A program made the translations under genes and the position numbers. Source: Obelidium mucronatum (Eukaryota > Chytridiomycota > Chytridiomycetes > Chytridiales > Chytriomycetaceae). Taken from it: DNA of 10,930 nucleotides. Shown here one piece after another: positions 1 through 7,992 of the stretch. Positions within the stretch are counted from its first letter, which is position 1; every line of letters begins with the position of its first letter. The stretch covers positions 1-10,930 of the forward strand of contig JAIVFH010000661.1 of NCBI GenBank assembly GCA_025765595.1, written 5' to 3'. The notes beneath the pieces were generated by a model. It was not told the DNA's origin. It searched no databases and worked only from the letters and a program-made list of their open reading frames with translations.

Positions 1-196
1 GAAGAGATGCGAGCCAGGTAGAGCGCGTGAAAACTAGAAAAGGGAATTCAAAACAAAAGGCTCCTGCCCACTTTACGCAAGAAGCCGGTGTGCTAGCGTG
101 GCGCCGTTGGCACGCCTATGTTGGCAGAAATTCCGCGCACAACACGAAAAGAAAAAAGAGGTTGCCGATTTGTGGCAGAAACCATGTGTAGAGCAA

Positions 197-215
197 TTTT
201 TTTTTTTTTGTTTTT
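197..215. repeat. T-rich tract (T13-G-T5), one per unit
   Basis: A run of 13 T at 197-209 is followed by G and five T. The run is 12-13 T in most units. Unit 5 has 18 uninterrupted T because the G is lost (2396-2403 region). On the plus strand it could end Pol III transcription; on the minus strand it is an A-rich stretch directly 3' of the 69-nt element. Length differences here are partly expected sequencing error. Confidence 0.8.
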
Positions 216-217
216 GC

Positions 218-286
218 TTTGGCGCAGTACTTGCCGCCATTGTTGAAAGCAATAGTGACCACAGACTCCATGGAGCGAGCGCCAAA
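218..286. other. 69-nt inverted-repeat element with internal hairpins, present in every unit
   Basis: TTTGGCGC at 218-225 and GCGCCAAA at 279-286 form a perfect 8-bp outer stem. Inside are ATTG/CAAT (239-242 and 250-253) around a 7-nt loop, and the 10-bp palindrome CTCCATGGAG (266-275). On the minus strand the central hairpin is a 4-bp stem, extendable by a T-G pair, with the loop CTTTCAA. This resembles a tRNA anticodon arm with U33 and anticodon TTC. There is no T arm and no B-box (GGTTCGANTCC), so this is not an ordinary tRNA gene. The element lies directly beside the T13 tract at 197-209. Its function is unknown. It recurs in both S and L units with little change. Confidence 0.5.
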
Positions 287-331
287 TTATGCAGGATGTG
301 TCTTGGAGATTTTTGCGTGCAGCCGCGAAAA

Positions 332-345
332 AAACTACAGCACAC
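332..345 (-). pseudogene. 5S rRNA 3'-end relic in short units (representative)
   Basis: On the minus strand GTGTGCTGTAGTTT, the last 14 nt of 5S, survives with its oligo-T terminator, while the other 105 nt and the promoter are gone. Identical relics sit at 2125-2138, 3224-3237, 3620-3633, 6124-6137, 6519-6532 and 9035-9048. With no internal control region or TATA left, these units cannot make 5S RNA. The relic shows that short units came from long ones by deletion, not the reverse. Confidence 0.9.
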
Positions 346-384
346 AAAGCCGGCTGTCAAATGGAGAAAAGTCTGGGCAAGGCT

Positions 385-402
385 TCTTCAAAGTTTGGAA
401 GA
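385..402. repeat. Near-palindrome at the unit boundary
   Basis: TCTTCAAAGTTTGGAAGA is an imperfect inverted repeat: TCTTC pairs with GAAGA and AAA with TTT, with one bulged G and a central G. It recurs at the end of every unit. It could be a protein-binding site or have no function; nothing in the window decides this. Confidence 0.4.
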
Positions 403-724
403 GATGCGAGCCAGGTAGAGCGCGTGAAAACTAGAAAAGGGAATTCAAAACAAAAGGCTCCTGCCCACTTTACGCAAGAAGCCGGTGTGCTAGCGTGGCG
501 CCGTTGGCACGCCTATGTTGGCAGAAATTCCGCGCACAACACGAAAAGAAAAAAGAGGTTGCCGATTTGTGGCAGAAACCATGTGTAGAGCAATTTTTTT
601 TTTTTTGTTTTTGCTTTGGCGCAGTACTTGCCGCCATTGTTGAAAGCAATAGTGACCACAGACTCCATGGAGCGAGCGCCAAATTATGCAGGATGTGTCT
701 TGGAGATTTTTGCGTGCAGCCGCG

Positions 725-731
725 AAAAAAA
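725..731 (-). terminator. Pol III oligo-T terminator of 5S (representative)
   Basis: On the minus strand a run of seven T follows GCTGTAG; the first few are likely kept as the 3' U residues of the RNA. The same run lies beside the other 5S copies at 1420-1426, 2516-2522, 4012-4018, 4717-4723, 5418-5423 (six T), 6912-6919 (eight T), 7617-7623, 8327-8333, 9437-9443, 10148-10154 and 10840-10846. Short units keep it too, although they have lost the gene. Confidence 0.9.
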
Positions 732-847
732 CTACAGCACACTGTATTCCCGCGTGGTCTCCCACCGCAGTACTGACAATGCCATCACCAGCTTAACTTC
801 GGAGATCGGACGGGATCCGGTGCTTTTTGGTGTGTATGGCCGTAGTT
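729..847 (-). rRNA. 5S ribosomal RNA, copy 1 (reference)
   Basis: The minus strand reads AACTACGGCCATAC at the 5' end and GCTGTAGTTT at the 3' end, 119 nt, the usual eukaryotic 5S length. Helix I pairs AACTACGGC with GCTGTAGTT. Helix II pairs CACCA with TGGTG. Helix III pairs CGGA with TCCG, next to the conserved CCGTCCGATCTCCGAAG. Helix IV is GCG-TGG/CCA-CGC with a bulged G and a GAGA loop. Helix V pairs CATTGT with ACAGTG. The internal control region is recognisable: an A box around GAAGTTAAGCTGG and a C box around GTACTGCGGTGGGAGACC. The RNA is made by Pol III with TFIIIA/TFIIIC and joins the large ribosomal subunit. I chose the start by helix I pairing and alignment to known 5S; the mature ends could differ by one or two bases. 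Confidence 0.97.
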
Positions 848-871
848 GCAGGTTCTGTTTCTGTGTTGCGC

Positions 872-877
872 TTTATA
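872..877 (-). promoter_or_regulatory. TATA element at -30 of 5S (representative)
   Basis: The minus strand reads TATAAA starting exactly 30 nt before the 5S start. An upstream TATA near -30 is known for 5S genes of several fungi and plants, where it helps place TFIIIB, so a role here is likely but inferred. Other copies: 1567-1572, 2664-2669, 4159-4164, 4863-4868 (at -29), 5564-5569, 7061-7066, 7765-7770, 8475-8480 and 9586-9591. Copy 11 has an extra base inside it (10292-10298), in the error-rich part of the window. Confidence 0.7.
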
Positions 878-880
878 CGA

Positions 881-894
881 TTGACAGCTGTCAA
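881..894. promoter_or_regulatory. 14-bp perfect palindrome upstream of the 5S TATA
   Basis: TTGACAGCTGTCAA reads the same on both strands and lies at -34 to -47 of 5S, just upstream of the TATA element. It is kept in the long units and interrupted by one extra C in unit 18 (10301-10315 region). Its core TGACAGCTGTCA equals the known paired site of TALE-class homeodomain proteins (TGIF/Meis type). Whether any such protein acts here is unknown. GCTGTCAAA occurs again at 963-971. Confidence 0.5.
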
Positions 895-1096
895 AAACAG
901 CAAACTATGAAAAAAAAAACTCTTTTTTCTTTGGAACCAGGGCGGCCCTTGAAATAAAGCCGGCTGTCAAAAAATAAAATTTGTTGTCTTGACAAACTGA
1001 TTACCATAACAGATGTCCGCCTGTTTCTTTAGTTTTGGCTGCTATGAGGCATCTCAAAAATGGAGAAAAGTCTGGGCAAGGCTTCTTCAAAGTTTG

Positions 1097-1795
1097 GAAG
1101 AGATGCGAGCCAGGTAGAGCGCGTGAAAACTAGAAAAGGGAATTCAAAACAAAAGGCTCCTGCCCACTTTACGCAAGAAGCCGGTGTGCTAGCGTGGCGC
1201 CGTTGGCACGCCTATGTTGGCAGAAATTCCGCGCACAACACGAAAAGAAAAAAGAGGTTGCCGATTTGTGGAAACCATGTGTAGAGCAATTTTTTTTTTT
1301 TGTTTTTGCTTTGGCGCAGTACTTGCCGCCATTGTTGAAAGCAATAGTGACCACAGACTCCATGGAGCGAGCGCCAAATTATGCAGGATGTGTCTTGGAG
1401 ATTTTTGCGTGCAGCCGCGAAAAAAACTACAGCACACTGTATTCCCGCGTGGTCTCCCACCGCAGTACTGACAATGCCATCACCAGCTTAACTTCGGAGA
1501 TCGGACGGGATCCGGTGCTTTTTGGTGTGTATGGCCGTAGTTGCAGGTTCTGTTTCTGTGTTGCGCTTTATACGATTGACAGCTGTCAAAAACAGCAAAC
1601 TATGAAAAAAAAAACTCTTTTTTCTTTGGAACCAGGGCGGCCCTTGAAATAAAGCCGGCTGTCAAAAAATAAAATTTGTTGTCTTGACAAACTGATTACC
1701 ATAACAGATGTCCGCCTGCCTGTTTCTTTAGTTTTGGCTGCTATGAGGCATCTCAAAAATGGAGAAAAGTCTGGGCAAGGCTTCTTCAAAGTTTG
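1097..1795. repeat. Unit 3, long (L)
   Basis: This 699-bp unit lacks three bases in the stretch normally reading TTTGTGGCAGAAACC (here TTTGTGGAAACC, near 1265-1276). It has the double CCTG. Confidence 0.95.
1424..1542 (-). rRNA. 5S ribosomal RNA, copy 2
   Basis: This 119-nt copy is identical to copy 1 over its full length, with the TATA at 1567-1572 and the terminator at 1420-1426. Confidence 0.97.
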
Positions 1796-2189
1796 GAAGA
1801 GATGCGAGCCAGGTAGAGCGCGTGAAAACTAGAAAAGGGAATTCAAAACAAAAGGCTCCTGCCCACTTTACGCAAGAAGCCGGTGTGCTAGCGTGGCGCC
1901 GTTGGCACGCCTATGTTGGCAGAAATTCCGCGCACAACACGAAAAAAAAAAGAGGTTGCCGATTTGTGGCAGAAACCATGTGTAGAGCAATTTTTTTTTT
2001 TTGTTTTTGCTTTGGCGCAGTACTTGCCGCCATTGTTGAAAGCAATAGTGACCACAGACTCCATGGAGCGAGCGCCAAATTATGCAGGATGTGTCTTGGA
2101 GATTTTGCGTGCAGCCGCGAAAAAAAACTACAGCACACAAAGCCGGCTGTCAAATGGAGAAAAGTCTGGGCAAGGCTTCTTCAAAGTTG
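1796..2189. repeat. Unit 4, short (S)
   Basis: This 394-bp unit carries the 5S relic at 2125-2138. It lost single bases in the GAAAAGAAAA, GATTTTT and GTTTGG runs. Confidence 0.95.
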
Positions 2190-2892
2190 GAAGAGATGCG
2201 AGCCAGGTAGAGCGCGTGAAAACTAGAAAAGGGAATTCAAAAAAAAAGGCTCCTGCCCACTTTACGCAAGAAGCCGGTGTGCTAGCGTGGCGCCGTTGGC
2301 ACGCCTATGTTGGCAGAAATTCCGCGCACAACACGAAAAGAAAAAAGAGGTTGCCGATTTGTGGCAGAAACCATGTGTAGAGCAATTTTTTTTTTTTTTT
2401 TTTGCTTTGGCGCAGTACTTGCCGCCATTGTTGAAAGCAATAGTGACCACAGACTCCATGGAGCGAGCGCCAAATTATGCAGGATGTGTCTTGGAGATTT
2501 TTGCGTGCAGCCGCGAAAAAAACTACAGCACACTGTATTCCCGCGTGGTCTCCCACCGCAGTACTGACAATGCCATCACCAGCTCTAACTTCGGAGATCG
2601 GACGGGATCCGGTGCTTTTTGGTGTGTATGGCCGTAGTTGCAGGTTCTGTTTCTGTGTTGCGCTTTATACGATTGACAGCTGTCAAAAACAGCAAACTAT
2701 GAAAAAAAAAACTCTTTTTTCTTTGGAACCAGGGCGGCCCTTGAAATAAAGCCGGCTGTCAAAAAATAAAATTTGTTGTCTTGACAAACTGATTACCATA
2801 ACAGATGTCCGCCTGCCTGTTTCTTTAGTTTTGGCTGCTATGAGGCATCTCAAAAATGGAGAAAAGTCTGGGCAAGGCTTCTTCAAAGTTTG
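2190..2892. repeat. Unit 5, long (L)
   Basis: This 703-bp unit has an unbroken T18 tract in place of T12-G-T5, and CAAAAAAAAAGG in place of CAAAACAAAAGG near 2238-2249. Confidence 0.95.
2520..2639 (-). rRNA. 5S ribosomal RNA, copy 3 (one extra base)
   Basis: This copy is 120 nt because of one extra C at 2585 on the plus strand. The conserved GTTAAGCTGG becomes GTTAGAGCTGG, inside the A box that TFIIIA/TFIIIC contact. The rest matches copy 1. If real, the insertion could weaken transcription and alter the helix II/III junction; it may also be a sequencing error. Confidence 0.93.
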
Positions 2893-3289
2893 GAAGAGAT
2901 GCGAGCCAGGTAGAGCGCGTGAAAACTAGAAAAGGGAATTCAAAACAAAAGGCTCCTGCCCACTTTACGCAAGAAGCCGGTGTGCTAGCGTGGCGCCGTT
3001 GGCACGCCTATGTTGGCAGAAATTCCGCGCACAACACGAAAAGAAAAAAGAGGTTGCCGATTTGTGGCAGAAACCATGTGTAGAGCAATTTTTTTTTTTT
3101 TGTTTTTGCTTTGGCGCAGTACTTGCCGCCATTGTTGAAAGCAATAGTGACCACAGACTCCATGGAGCGAGCGCCAAATTATGCAGGATGTGTCTTGGAG
3201 ATTTTTGCGTGCAGCCGCGAAAAAAACTACAGCACACAAAGCCGGCTGTCAAATGGAGAAAAGTCTGGGCAAGGCTTCTTCAAAGTTTG
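2893..3289. repeat. Unit 6, short (S)
   Basis: This 397-bp unit carries the 5S relic at 3224-3237 and is the first of the adjacent pair S-S. Confidence 0.95.
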
Positions 3290-3685
3290 GAAGAGATGCG
3301 AGCCAGGTAGAGCGCGTGAAAACTAGAAAAGGGAATTCAAAACAAAAGGCTCCTGCCCACTTTACGCAAGAAGCCGGTGTGCTAGCGTGGCGCCGTTGGC
3401 ACGCCTATGTTGGCAGAAATTCCGCGCACAACACGAAAAGAAAAAAGAGGTTGCCGATTTGTGGCAGAAACCATGTGTAGAGCAATTTTTTTTTTTTGTT
3501 TTTGCTTTGGCGCAGTACTTGCCGCCATTGTTGAAAGCAATAGTGACCACAGACTCCATGGAGCGAGCGCCAAATTATGCAGGATGTGTCTTGGAGATTT
3601 TTGCGTGCAGCCGCGAAAAAAACTACAGCACACAAAGCCGGCTGTCAAATGGAGAAAAGTCTGGGCAAGGCTTCTTCAAAGTTTG
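3290..3685. repeat. Unit 7, short (S)
   Basis: This 396-bp unit carries the 5S relic at 3620-3633. It differs from unit 6 mainly in T-tract length. Confidence 0.95.
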
Positions 3686-4385
3686 GAAGAGATGCGAGCC
3701 AGGTAGAGCGCGTGAAAACTAGAAAAGGGAATTCAAAACAAAAGGCTCCTGCCCACTTTACGCAAGAAGCCGGTGTGCTAGCGTGGCGCCGTTGGCACGC
3801 CTATGTTGGCAGAAATTCCGCGCACAACACGAAAAGAAAAAAGAGGTTGCCGATTTGTGGCAGAAACCATGTGTAGAGCAATTTTTTTTTTTTGTTTTTG
3901 CTTTGGCGCAGTACTTGCCGCCATTGTTGAAAGCAATAGTGACCACAGACTCCATGGAGCGAGCGCCAAATTATGCAGGATGTGTCTTGGAGATTTTTGC
4001 GTGCAGCCGCGAAAAAAACTACAGCACACTGTATTCCCGCGTGGTCTCCCACCGCAGTACTGACAATGCCATCACCAGCTTAACTTCGGAGATCGGACGG
4101 GATCCGGTGCTTTTTGGTGTGTATGGCCGTAGTTGCAGGTTCTGTTTCTGTGTTGCGCTTTATACGATTGACAGCTGTCAAAACAGCAAACTATGAAAAA
4201 AAAAACTCTTTTTTCTTTGGAACCAGGGCGGCCCTTGAAATAAAGCCGGCTGTCAAAAATAAAATTTGTTGTCTTGACAAACTGATTACCATAACAGATG
4301 TCCGCCTGCCTGTTTCTTTAGTTTTGGCTGCTATGAGGCATCTCAAAAATGGAGAAAAGTCTGGGCAAGGCTTCTTCAAAGTTTG
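3686..4385. repeat. Unit 8, long (L)
   Basis: This 700-bp unit has one A fewer in two A-runs of the 5S upstream region (4180s and 4250s). Confidence 0.95.
4016..4134 (-). rRNA. 5S ribosomal RNA, copy 4
   Basis: This 119-nt copy is identical to copy 1, with the TATA at 4159-4164. Confidence 0.97.
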
Positions 4386-5089
4386 GAAGAGATGCGAGCC
4401 AGGTAGAGCGCGTGAAAACTAGAAAAGGGAATTCAAAACAAAAGGCTCCTGCCCACTTTACGCAAGAAGCCGGTGTGCTAGCGTGGCGCCGTTGGCACGC
4501 CTATGTTGGCAGAAAATTCCGCGCACAACACGAAAAGAAAAAAGAGGTTGCCGATTTGTGGGCAAGAAACCATGTGTAGAGCAATTTTTTTTTTTTTGTT
4601 TTTGCTTTGGCGCAGTACTTGCCGCCATTGTTGAAAGCAATAGTGACCACAGACTCCATGGAGCGAGCGCCAAATTATGCAGGAGGTGTCTTGGAGATTT
4701 TTGCGTGCAGCCGCGGAAAAAAACTACAGCACACTGTATTCCCGCGTGGTCTCCCACCGCAGTACTGACAATGCCATCACCAGCTTAACTTCGGAGATCG
4801 GACGGGATCCGGTGCTTTTTGGTGTGTATGGCCGTAGTTGCAGGTTCTGTTCTGTGTTGCGCTTTATACGATTGACAGCTGTCAAAACAGCAAACTATGA
4901 AAAAAAAACTCTTTTTTCTTTGGAACCAGGGCGGCCCTTGAAATAAAGCCAGCTGTCAAAAAATAAAATTTGTTGTCTTGACAAACTGATTACCATAACA
5001 GATGTCCGCCTGCCTGTTTCTTTAGTTTTGGCTGCTATGAGGCATCTCAAAAATGGAGAAAAGTCTGGGCAAGGCTTCTTCAAAGTTTG
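4386..5089. repeat. Unit 9, long (L)
   Basis: This 704-bp unit has several private changes: an extra A near 4513, two extra bases near 4561-4565, T to G at 4685 (shared with unit 16 at 9001), and GCCGGC changed to GCCAGC near 4948. Confidence 0.95.
4721..4839 (-). rRNA. 5S ribosomal RNA, copy 5
   Basis: This 119-nt copy matches copy 1. One T is missing upstream, which puts the TATA at -29 (4863-4868). Confidence 0.97.
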
Positions 5090-5792
5090 GAAGAGATGCG
5101 AGCCAGGTAGAGCGCGTGAAAACTAGAAAAGGGAATTCAAAACAAAAGGCTCCTGCCCACTTTACGCAAGAAGCCGGGTGTGCTAGCGTGGCGCCGTTGG
5201 CACGCCTATGTTGGCAGAAATTCCGCGCACAACACGAAAAGAAAAAAGAGGTTGCCGATTTGTGGCAAGAAACCATGTGTAGAGCAATTTTTTTTTTTTG
5301 TTTTTGCTTTGGCGCAGTACTTGCCGCCATTGTTGAAAGCAATAGTGACCACAGACTCCATGGAGCGAGCGCCAAATTATGCAGGATGTGTCTTGGAGAT
5401 TTTTGCGTGCAGCCGCGAAAAAACTACAGCACACTGTATTCCCGCGTGGTCTCCCACCGCAGTACTGACAATGCCATCACCAGCTTAACTTCGGAGATCG
5501 GACGGGATCCGGTGCTTTTGGTGTGTATGGCCGTAGTTTGCAGGTTCTGTTTCTGTGTTGCGCTTTATACGATTGACAGCTGTCAAAAACAGCAAACTAT
5601 GAAAAAAAAAACTCTTTTTTCTTTGGAACCAGGGCGGCCCTTGAAATAAAGCCGGCTGTCAAAAAATAAAATTTGTTGTCTTGACAAACTGATTACCATA
5701 ACAGATGTCCGCCTGCCTGTTTCTTTAGTTTTGGCTGCTATGAGGCATCTCAAAAATGGAGAAAAGTCTGGGCAAGGCTTCTTCAAAGTTTG
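5090..5792. repeat. Unit 10, long (L)
   Basis: This 703-bp unit has an extra G near 5178 and an extra A near 5269. It closes the first SSLLL block (2893-5792). Confidence 0.95.
5421..5538 (-). rRNA. 5S ribosomal RNA, copy 6
   Basis: This copy is 118 nt: the A5 run of loop B (ACCAAAAAGC on the minus strand) is one base shorter. An extra T lies just outside the 5' end at 5539. Confidence 0.95.
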
Positions 5793-6188
5793 GAAGAGAT
5801 GCGAGCCAGGTAGAGCGCGTGAAAACTAGAAAAGGGAATTCAAAACAAAAGGCTCCTGCCCACTTTACGCAAGAAGCCGGTGTGCTAGCGTGGCGCCGTT
5901 GGCACGCCTATGTTGGCAGAAATTCCGCGCACAACACGAAAAGAAAAAAGAGGTTGCCGATTTGTGGCAGAAACCATGTGTAGAGCAATTTTTTTTTTTT
6001 TGTTTTTGCTTTGGCGCAGTACTTGCCGCCATTGTTGAAAGCAATAGTGACCACAGACTCCATGGAGCGAGCGCCAAATTATGCAGGATGTGTCTTGGAG
6101 ATTTTTGCGTGCAGCCGCGAAAAAAACTACAGCACACAAGCCGGCTGTCAAATGGAGAAAAGTCTGGGCAAGGCTTCTTCAAAGTTTG
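5793..6188. repeat. Unit 11, short (S)
   Basis: This 396-bp unit carries the 5S relic at 6124-6137. The deletion junction has one A fewer (CACACAAGCC). Confidence 0.95.
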
Positions 6189-6584
6189 GAAGAGATGCGA
6201 GCCAGGTAGAGCGCGTGAAAACTAGAAAAGGGAATTCAAAACAAAAGGCTTCTGCCCACTTTACGCAAGAAGCCGGTGTGCTAGCGTGGCGCCGTTGGCA
6301 CGCCTATGTTGGCAGAAATTCCGCGCACAACACGAAAAGAAAAAAGAGGTTGCCGATTTGTGGCAGAAACCATGTGTAGAGCAATTTTTTTTTTTTGTTT
6401 TGCTTTGGCGCAAGTACTTGCCGCCATTGTTGAAAGCAATAGTGACCACAGACTCCATGGAGCGAGCGCCAAATTATGCAGGATGTGTCTTGGAGATTTT
6501 TGCGTTGCAGCGCGAAAAAAACTACAGCACACAAAGCCGGCTGTCAAATGGAGAAAAGTCTGGGCAAGGCTTCTTCAAAGTTTG
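6189..6584. repeat. Unit 12, short (S)
   Basis: This 396-bp unit carries the 5S relic at 6519-6532. Paired small shifts occur at 6397-6412 and 6505-6513 (a base lost and one gained nearby), and C is changed to T near 6251. Confidence 0.95.
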
Positions 6585-7289
6585 GAAGAGATGCGAGCCA
6601 GGTAGAGCGCGTGAAAACTAGAAAAGGGAATTCAAAACCAAAGGCTCCTGCCCACTTTACGCAAGAAGCCGGTGTGCTAGCGTGGCGCCGTTGGCACGCC
6701 TATGTTGGCAGAAATTCCGCGCACAACACGAAAAGAAAAAAGAGGTTGCCGATTTGTGGCAGAAACCATGTGTAGAGCAATTTTTTTTTTTTTGTTTTTG
6801 CTTTGGCGCAGTACTTGCCGCCATTGTTGAAAGCAATAGTGACCACAGACTCCATGGAGCGAGCGCCAAATTATGCAGGATGTGTCTTGGAGATTTTTGC
6901 GTGCAGCCGCGAAAAAAAACTACAGCACACTGTATTCCCGCGTGGTCTCCCACCGCAGTACTGACAATGCCATCACCAGCTTAACTTCGGAGATCGGACG
7001 GGATCCGGTGCTTTTTGGTTGTGTATGGCCGTAGTTGCAGGTTCTGTTTCTGTGTTGCGCTTTATACGATTGACAGCTGTCAAAAACAGCAAACTATGAA
7101 AAAAAAAAACTCTTTTTTCTTTGGAACCAGGGCGGCCCTTGAAATAAAGCCGGCTGTCAAAAAATAAAATTTGTTGTCTTGACAAACTGATTACCATAAC
7201 AGATGTCCGCCTGCCTGTTTCTTTAGTTTTGGCTGCTATGAGGCATCTCAAAATGGAGAAAAGTCTGGGCAAGGCTTCTTCAAAGTTTG
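6585..7289. repeat. Unit 13, long (L)
   Basis: This 705-bp unit has A to C near 6640, and one A fewer before ATGGAG near 7253. Confidence 0.95.
6917..7036 (-). rRNA. 5S ribosomal RNA, copy 7
   Basis: This copy is 120 nt, with one extra T at about 7020 in the 5' part of the gene (GGTTGTGT on the plus strand). The terminator is eight T. Confidence 0.95.
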
Positions 7290-7992
7290 GAAGAGATGCG
7301 AGCCAGGTAGAGCGCGTGAAAACTAGAAAAGGGAATTCAAAACAAAAGGCTCCTGCCCACTTACGCAAGAAGCCGGTGTGCTAGCGTGGCGCCGTTGGCA
7401 CGCCTATGTTGGCAGAAATTCCGCGCACAACACGAAAAGAAAAAAGAGGTTGCCGATTTGTGGCAGAAAACCATGTGTAGAGCAATTTTTTTTTTTTGTT
7501 TTTGCTTTGGCGCAGTACTTGCCGCCATTGTTGAAAGCAATAGTGACCACAGACTCCATGGACGCGAGCGCCAAATTATGCAGGATGTGTCTTGGAGATT
7601 TTTGCGTGCAGCCGCGAAAAAAACTACAGCACACTGTATTCCCGCGTGGTCTCCCACCGCAGTACTGACAATGCCATCACCAGCTTAACTTCGGAGATCG
7701 GACGGGATCCGGTGCTTTTTTGGTGTGTATGGCCGTAGTTGCAGGTTCTGTTTCTGTGTTGCGCTTTATACGATTGACAGCTGTCAAAAACAGCAAACTA
7801 TGAAAAAAAAAACTCTTTTTTCTTTGGAACCAGGGCGGCCCTTGAAATAAAGCCGGCTGTCAAAAAATAAAATTTGTTGTCTTGACAAACTGATTACCAT
7901 AACAGATGTCCGCCTGCCTGTTCTTTAGTTTTGGCTGCTATGAGGCATCTCAAAAATGGAGAAAAGTCTGGGCAAGGCTTCTTCACAGTTTG
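7290..7992. repeat. Unit 14, long (L)
   Basis: This 703-bp unit has an extra C near 7563 (GGACGCGAG), which breaks the spacing of the 69-nt element, and loses one T near 7361. Confidence 0.95.
7621..7740 (-). rRNA. 5S ribosomal RNA, copy 8
   Basis: This copy is 120 nt because the loop B homopolymer is one base longer (six instead of five). Confidence 0.95.

Larger units (their letters stand above)
1..397. repeat. Unit 1, short (S)
   Basis: This 397-bp unit lacks the 5S gene. The last 14 nt of a minus-strand 5S gene remain at 332-345, with the terminator A-run (T-run on the minus strand) beside them, then the 16-bp remnant AAAGCCGGCTGTCAAA at 346-361. It serves here as the reference short unit. 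Confidence 0.95.
848..1059. other. L-specific 5S 5' flank and spacer
   Basis: This stretch upstream of the 5S gene is found only in long units, apart from 16 bp (956-971) kept in short units. Moving away from the gene it holds the TATA element, the 14-bp palindrome, A10 (910-919) facing T6 (923-928), the small hairpin AGGGCGGCCCT, GCCGGC, an inverted repeat TTGTC-TT-GACAA (984-995) and the CCTG microsatellite. No open reading frame or known RNA gene is recognisable. The A10/T6 pair would act as an oligo-T stop on either strand and could shield the 5S promoter from read-through. Confidence 0.6.
398..1096. repeat. Unit 2, long (L)
   Basis: This 699-bp unit holds 5S copy 1. It has one CCTG at 1020-1023, where the other long units have CCTGCCTG, so it is 4 bp short in the spacer. 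It is used here as the reference long unit. Confidence 0.95.

Noticed and set aside
216..240. GCTTTGGCGCAGTACTTGCC, superficially like the 5' end of U4 snRNA (GCTTTGCGCAGTGGCAG)
   Set aside because: The match ends after about ten bases with gaps, and the U4 kink-turn and U6-pairing segments are missing.
848..877. TTTCTGT...CTTTAT...ATTG, resembling the 3' part of kinetoplastid and diplonemid spliced leaders
   Set aside because: The spacing and the 5' part do not match and no proper donor site follows. The stretch is better explained as the 5S TATA region on the other strand.
398..1096. Retroelement carrying 5S sequence (Cassandra-like LTR or 5S-derived SINE3)
   Set aside because: There are no primer-binding site, target duplications or dispersed copies. 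The units are strictly head-to-tail with full 5S genes, TATA elements and terminators.
5053..5649. Longest open frame, 198 codons on the plus strand
   Set aside because: It exists only because of one-base indels in unit 10 that join frames; neighbouring units break it. It also covers the 5S gene antisense.
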